Shown here piece by piece: positions 32,963-36,012 of a DNA stretch of 36,012 bases. Source of the stretch: Bacteroidia bacterium (lineage in GTDB: Bacteria > Bacteroidota > Bacteroidia > Chitinophagales > Saprospiraceae). The DNA is taken from contig JAUIKE010000081.1 of NCBI GenBank assembly GCA_030430845.1, positions 1-36,012 of the forward strand, read 5' to 3'. Both the position numbers and the translations under genes were made by a program. Position 1 is the first letter of the stretch, and the number at the start of each line of letters is the position of its first letter. The notes below the pieces were generated by a model that worked only from the letters and a program-made list of their open reading frames with translations, did no database searches and was not told the DNA's origin.

Positions 32963-34522
32963 ATGACCGATATCAAACAGCTCGAAACCGACCTGTGGAG
33001 CGCCGCCGACGAACTGCGCGCCAATTCCAAACGAACCGCCGCCGAATATAAAGATCCCGTGCTAGGGCTGGTCTTCCTGCGCTTTTCCTACAACCGTTAC
33101 CTGGAAGCACTCGATAAAATCGAGCCGAATCTAATTACCCCGCGGGGACGCCGCGAACCGAATAAAGACGATTTCCGCTCCGTCGGTGCTATCCTGCTGC
33201 CTGAAAAAGCGCAGTTCCAATATCTGGCCGAACTGCCGGAAGCCCAGGACCTGGGTGCAGCCATCAACAATGCCATGCGACTCATCGAAGAGGAATATCC
33301 CGACCTGGAAGGGGTGCTGCCTAAAGATTACCAACTCTTCGAAAACAGCCTGCTCCGCGAGTTGATCCGCATCTTTAATCGGGAATCCTTACAAAATGCC
33401 AAAGGTGACCTCTTCGGACGCATATACGAATACTTCCTCATGCAGTTTTCGATGATCGGCGCTGGGGCGCAGGAGGGTGGAGAGTTCTTTACGCCGCCTT
33501 CTTTGGTGCAATTGCTGGTGAATACCATTGAGCCGGATCACGGCATTGTACTGGACCCGGCCTGCGGATCGGGCGGCATGTTCGTGCAGACGGGCAAATT
33601 CATCAACGAGCATGGCAACCCGAATATCAATGCGGCCATTACCTGCTACGGAACGGAGCTGAAAGACAATAACGCCCGACTGGCCAAGATGAACCTGGCC
33701 GTGCATGGCATCGAAGGACATATCCTGCAAAGCAATACGTTTTATGAGGATGCACATGACCTGCGAGGAAAATGTGATTTCATTCTGGCTAATCCGCCTT
33801 TCAATGTGGACCGGGTAGACAAGGGCCGCGATTTCGTGCAGGAAGATCCCCGCTTGCCCTTTGGTCTGCCGCGCAACGACAATGCCAACTACCTCTGGAT
33901 ACAATATTTCTACTCCTATCTGAACGAACGAGGCCGGGCCGGCTTCGTTATGGCTTCTTCGGCAGCTGATGCTGGCCACTCTGAGCGGGAACTGCGCCAA
34001 AAGCTGATCGAAAGCGGCGCGGTGGATATCATCATCTCCATCGGCAACAACTTTTTCTATACCCGCTCCCTGCCCTGCCACCTCTGGTTTTTGGATAAAA
34101 ACAAGCATCCCGACAACGAGGATTACGTGCTGATGATCGATGCCCGTAATACCTTCCGCAAGGTCAATCGCACCCTGAATGACTTCTCTCCGGACCATCT
34201 ACACCGCTTTGAAACAACCGTGAAGCTGTACCGGCAGGAGGAAGTGAACATGGGTAATTCAGAGTGGCTGAAAGAGCATTTCCCGGATAGCGCCTACCAG
34301 AACATTGAGGGCTTCTGCAAAAAAGTCAGCCGGGCCAAGCTGGAGGAGAACGACTGGAGTTTGAATCCGGGGCGGTATGTGGGGGTCAGTTTGGAGGTGG
34401 AGGAGGATTATGATTTTCAATCGAAATTATCAGAAATCAACTCTCAGCTTATAAAGCTAAATGAGGAATCAATCAACCTGTCAAATAATATTACCTCTAA
34501 CATAAATGAGTTTCTAAAATGA
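32963..34522 (+). CDS. hsdM: type I restriction-modification DNA methyltransferase subunit
   Basis: A 519-residue N6-adenine methyltransferase subunit. HsdM_N helical domain at about 5-150 (LWSAADELRANSKRTAAEY), then EGGEFFTPPSLVQLLV (171-186), SAM motif I DPACGSGGMF (198-207) and the catalytic motif NPPF (277-280) in ILANPPFNVDRVDKG. It modifies the host's own recognition sites together with HsdS and is also needed for restriction by the HsdR complex. Length is normal. Its end overlaps hsdS by ATGA (34519-34522). The last 90 bases or so are visibly more AT-rich than the rest, like the adjacent specificity gene, suggesting that an exchange junction lies within the hsdM end. The start at 32963 follows a heptamer repeat. 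Confidence 0.95.
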   Translation: MTDIKQLETDLWSAADELRANSKRTAAEYKDPVLGLVFLRFSYNRYLEALDKIEPNLITPRGRREPNKDDFRSVGAILLPEKAQFQYLAELPEAQDLGAAINNAMRLIEEEYPDLEGVLPKDYQLFENSLLRELIRIFNRESLQNAKGDLFGRIYEYFLMQFSMIGAGAQEGGEFFTPPSLVQLLVNTIEPDHGIVLDPACGSGGMFVQTGKFINEHGNPNINAAITCYGTELKDNNARLAKMNLAVHGIEGHILQSNTFYEDAHDLRGKCDFILANPPFNVDRVDKGRDFVQEDPRLPFGLPRNDNANYLWIQYFYSYLNERGRAGFVMASSAADAGHSERELRQKLIESGAVDIIISIGNNFFYTRSLPCHLWFLDKNKHPDNEDYVLMIDARNTFRKVNRTLNDFSPDHLHRFETTVKLYRQEEVNMGNSEWLKEHFPDSAYQNIEGFCKKVSRAKLEENDWSLNPGRYVGVSLEVEEDYDFQSKLSEINSQLIKLNEESINLSNNITSNINEFLK

Positions 34523-35607
34523 CTTGGAAAAGTAAAAAGATTGGTGATATTATTACTCTTCAACGTGGTTTTGACATAACTAAGAAAGAACAGCAAGAAG
34601 GCCCCTATCCTGTTGTTTCGTCATCTGGTATTCAAAGTTTCCATAATTCGTTCAAAGTTGAGGGACCAGGAGTAGTTACAGGTCGAAAGGGATCTCTTGG
34701 AAAAGTTTTTTTCATTGAAGAAGCCTACTGGCCACATGATACAACCTTATGGGTTAAAGACTTTCAGGGAAATGATCCAAGGTTCATATATTATTTTCTC
34801 CAAACTCTACAATTAGAAAGGTTTGATGTAGGATCTGCAAATCCATCTTTAAACAGGAATCATATTCATAGCCTAAAGGTAAAAGTCCCACCACTCCCCA
34901 CCCAACGCGCTATTGCCTCCATCCTCTCCGCCTATGACGATCTGATCGAGAACAACCTGCGGCGTATTCGCTTGCTGGAAGAAGCCGCGCAGTTGATTTA
35001 CAAGGAGTGGTTTGTGCATTTGAGGTTTCCGGGATGGGAGGAGGTGGAAGTAGTGGATGGCGTGCCGGAGGGGTGGGAGATATTAAATATGAAATCTGTT
35101 TTGAAGTTAAACTATGGAAAAGCTTTAAAAAAAGCTGATAGAAAGGGTGGAGATTTTCCTGTATATGGCTCAAGCGGAATAGTCGGTTTTCACAATACTT
35201 TTCTAACAGAAGCCCCTGGCATTATTTTAGGCAGAAAAGGAAATGTAGGCAGCGTTTATTGGAGCGACCAAAGCTTTTTTCCCATCGACACAGTATACTT
35301 CATTGAATCAGAATGTAATTTGTATTACATTTTTTATTACCTAATTAATCAACAATTTTTGAGCAGTGATGCGGCAGTACCTGGTTTAAATCGAAATTAT
35401 GCTTACTCCAAACCTTTTCTAAAACCTAAACAGGTAATAATCGAAAAATTTGAAGGTCAGATTGAACCAATCTTCACACAAATTGGAAACCTAAAACGTC
35501 AAAACCAAAAACTCCAGGAAGCCCGCGATATTTTACTGCCAAGACTGATGAATGGGACGATTGATGTAGAGAGCATAAAAAAACTCAGGGCGGTGAGCCC
35601 TGAGTAA
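34519..35607 (+). CDS. hsdS: type I restriction-modification specificity subunit
   Basis: A 362-residue DNA-recognition subunit with two target recognition domains. TRD1 is about 1-125, the central conserved helix about 126-175 (PPLPTQRAIASILSAYDDLI through YKEWFVHLRFPG), TRD2 about 185-315, and a second helix about 325-355 (NLKRQNQKLQEARDILLPRL). The two TRDs are visibly related: FPVYGSSGIVGFHN and GIILGRKGNVGSV in TRD2 match YPVVSSSGIQSFHN and GVVTGRKGSLGKV in TRD1. The TRD segments are AT-rich and the central helix (34890-35080) is GC-richer, a mosaic typical of TRD exchange. The gene starts inside the hsdM stop (ATGA). Methylation target cannot be read from sequence. Confidence 0.95.
   Translation: MTWKSKKIGDIITLQRGFDITKKEQQEGPYPVVSSSGIQSFHNSFKVEGPGVVTGRKGSLGKVFFIEEAYWPHDTTLWVKDFQGNDPRFIYYFLQTLQLERFDVGSANPSLNRNHIHSLKVKVPPLPTQRAIASILSAYDDLIENNLRRIRLLEEAAQLIYKEWFVHLRFPGWEEVEVVDGVPEGWEILNMKSVLKLNYGKALKKADRKGGDFPVYGSSGIVGFHNTFLTEAPGIILGRKGNVGSVYWSDQSFFPIDTVYFIESECNLYYIFYYLINQQFLSSDAAVPGLNRNYAYSKPFLKPKQVIIEKFEGQIEPIFTQIGNLKRQNQKLQEARDILLPRLMNGTIDVESIKKLRAVSPE
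35584..35604. terminator. 8-bp hairpin at the hsdS end
   Basis: CTCAGGGC (35584-35591) pairs with GCCCTGAG (35597-35604) around GGTGA, overlapping the last codons of hsdS. A run of A precedes it, so on the minus strand the hairpin is followed by seven T and looks like an intrinsic terminator for transcription coming from the right. On the plus strand the downstream sequence is not T-rich. Confidence 0.5.
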
Positions 35608-35937
35608 AACGTCTTCAGGGAGATCTGGAAATGCTGACTAGGTCAACATAACTCTGTCTCCCGTCTTGTATTTTGGATTAGATTTTTTGACTTTTAATTA
35701 AAGGACAAAAAATAAAAATTGGTAAACAATTGCCACCCGCGCCCTGACCCTAGAGGGAAATCCGCCCGCGCAGAAGTGTCTAGTATAAGCGGAAAGGCCT
35801 CTTTCAGGAATAAAAAGAGCCCAGTACGGCCCGTATGGGGTGCGACGGGAAAGTCAATAAGTATTCCCCTGTATTGTTTAATATTCAATACATAAAGAAA
35901 ACCAAAAAAATTCCTTTTTTTTCAAAACCTCAACCCC
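35608..35937. other. 330-bp spacer between hsdS and hsdR
   Basis: No convincing gene. It contains a GC-rich island at about 35730-35860 (CCGCGC repeats, CCCTAGAGGG, and the odd palindrome GTACGGCCCGTAT minus its ends) inside very AT-rich flanks. It may be a remnant of another element; I do not recognise it. An hsdR promoter should lie in its last 100 bases. Confidence 0.4.
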
Positions 35938-36012
35938 ATGAGCTACGAATACTCCGAAAACATCCTCATCGAAGCCCCCACCATGGACCTGCTCGCGTCC
36001 CTGGGCTGGGAG
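35938..36012 (+). CDS. hsdR: type I restriction endonuclease subunit, N-terminus only
   Basis: The frame opens at ATG 35938 and runs to the window edge (25 codons). The peptide MSYEYSENILIEAPTMDLLA, followed by SLGWE, matches the usual HsdR start, in which an acidic helix leads into a Leu-Gly-Trp-Glu motif. The motor and nuclease domains lie outside the window. Position after hsdM and hsdS supports the call. Confidence 0.8.
   Translation, partial: MSYEYSENILIEAPTMDLLASLGWE

Noticed and set aside
33389..34198. long open frame on the minus strand inside hsdM
   Set aside because: It is the antisense shadow of a strongly coding, GC-richer gene with clear HsdM motifs; its peptide shows no domain.
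1..36012. CRISPR array, insertion sequence or prophage
   Set aside because: No regularly spaced repeats, transposase or phage structural genes were seen on either strand.

Overview
The window looks like chromosomal DNA of a Bacteroidota bacterium. Three things point there: TonB-dependent receptors with N-terminal CarboxypepD_reg-like domains, a DUF4374-type lipoprotein with acidic residues after the lipid cysteine, and promoters of the phylum's own type (TTG, 19-20 bp, TAnnTTTG). A saprospirian or cytophagalean relative is possible, but I cannot place it more exactly. I see no rRNA, tRNA, CRISPR array or transposase.

Positions 1-13805 (all minus strand) read as one long operon. In transcription order it encodes a pair of DUF3526-type ABC-2 permeases without an ATPase, a siderophore-type TonB receptor, an exported sarcosine/N-methyl-amino-acid-oxidase-like flavoprotein, an exported S9 peptidase, an exported alanine-racemase-fold protein that lacks the catalytic tyrosine, an exported alpha/beta hydrolase, and a second siderophore-type receptor cut by the window edge. 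Positions 14084-23020 (plus) encode a TonB receptor, a DUF4374 surface lipoprotein, an ABC ATPase, a second DUF3526 permease pair and an exported amidohydrolase. Positions 29716-23066 (minus) encode a second ABC ATPase, a third permease pair, a MerC-like protein, an exported CxxC protein, a His-rich lipoprotein and a PhoX-family (DUF839) protein. A Fur-family regulator (29800-30180) is divergent from this last operon.

The strongest signal in the window ties these units together. Six copies of a 15-bp palindrome, TGCAAC-NNN-GTTGCA, occur only in the two divergent intergenic regions (four at 13904-14053, two at 29732-29785). In both regions they lie on predicted promoters so that the -33 TTG falls inside one copy and the -7 element runs into the next. 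The simplest reading is a Fur/Zur-type regulon under the regulator at 29800. The His-rich lipoprotein, MerC protein and CxxC protein favour zinc or a similar metal, but the metal is not proven. The DUF3526 ABC systems, the receptors and the exported enzyme set may form an under-described metal or metallophore acquisition system.

Positions 30181-32962 are a decayed accessory stretch. It holds a frameshifted remnant gene, an ATPase/DUF234-type nuclease gene whose 3' tail is duplicated upstream of it, an operator-like repeat, and an antitoxin-like small gene without a visible partner. Positions 32963-36012 are a type I restriction-modification operon (hsdM, hsdS, start of hsdR) with compositionally mosaic specificity domains.
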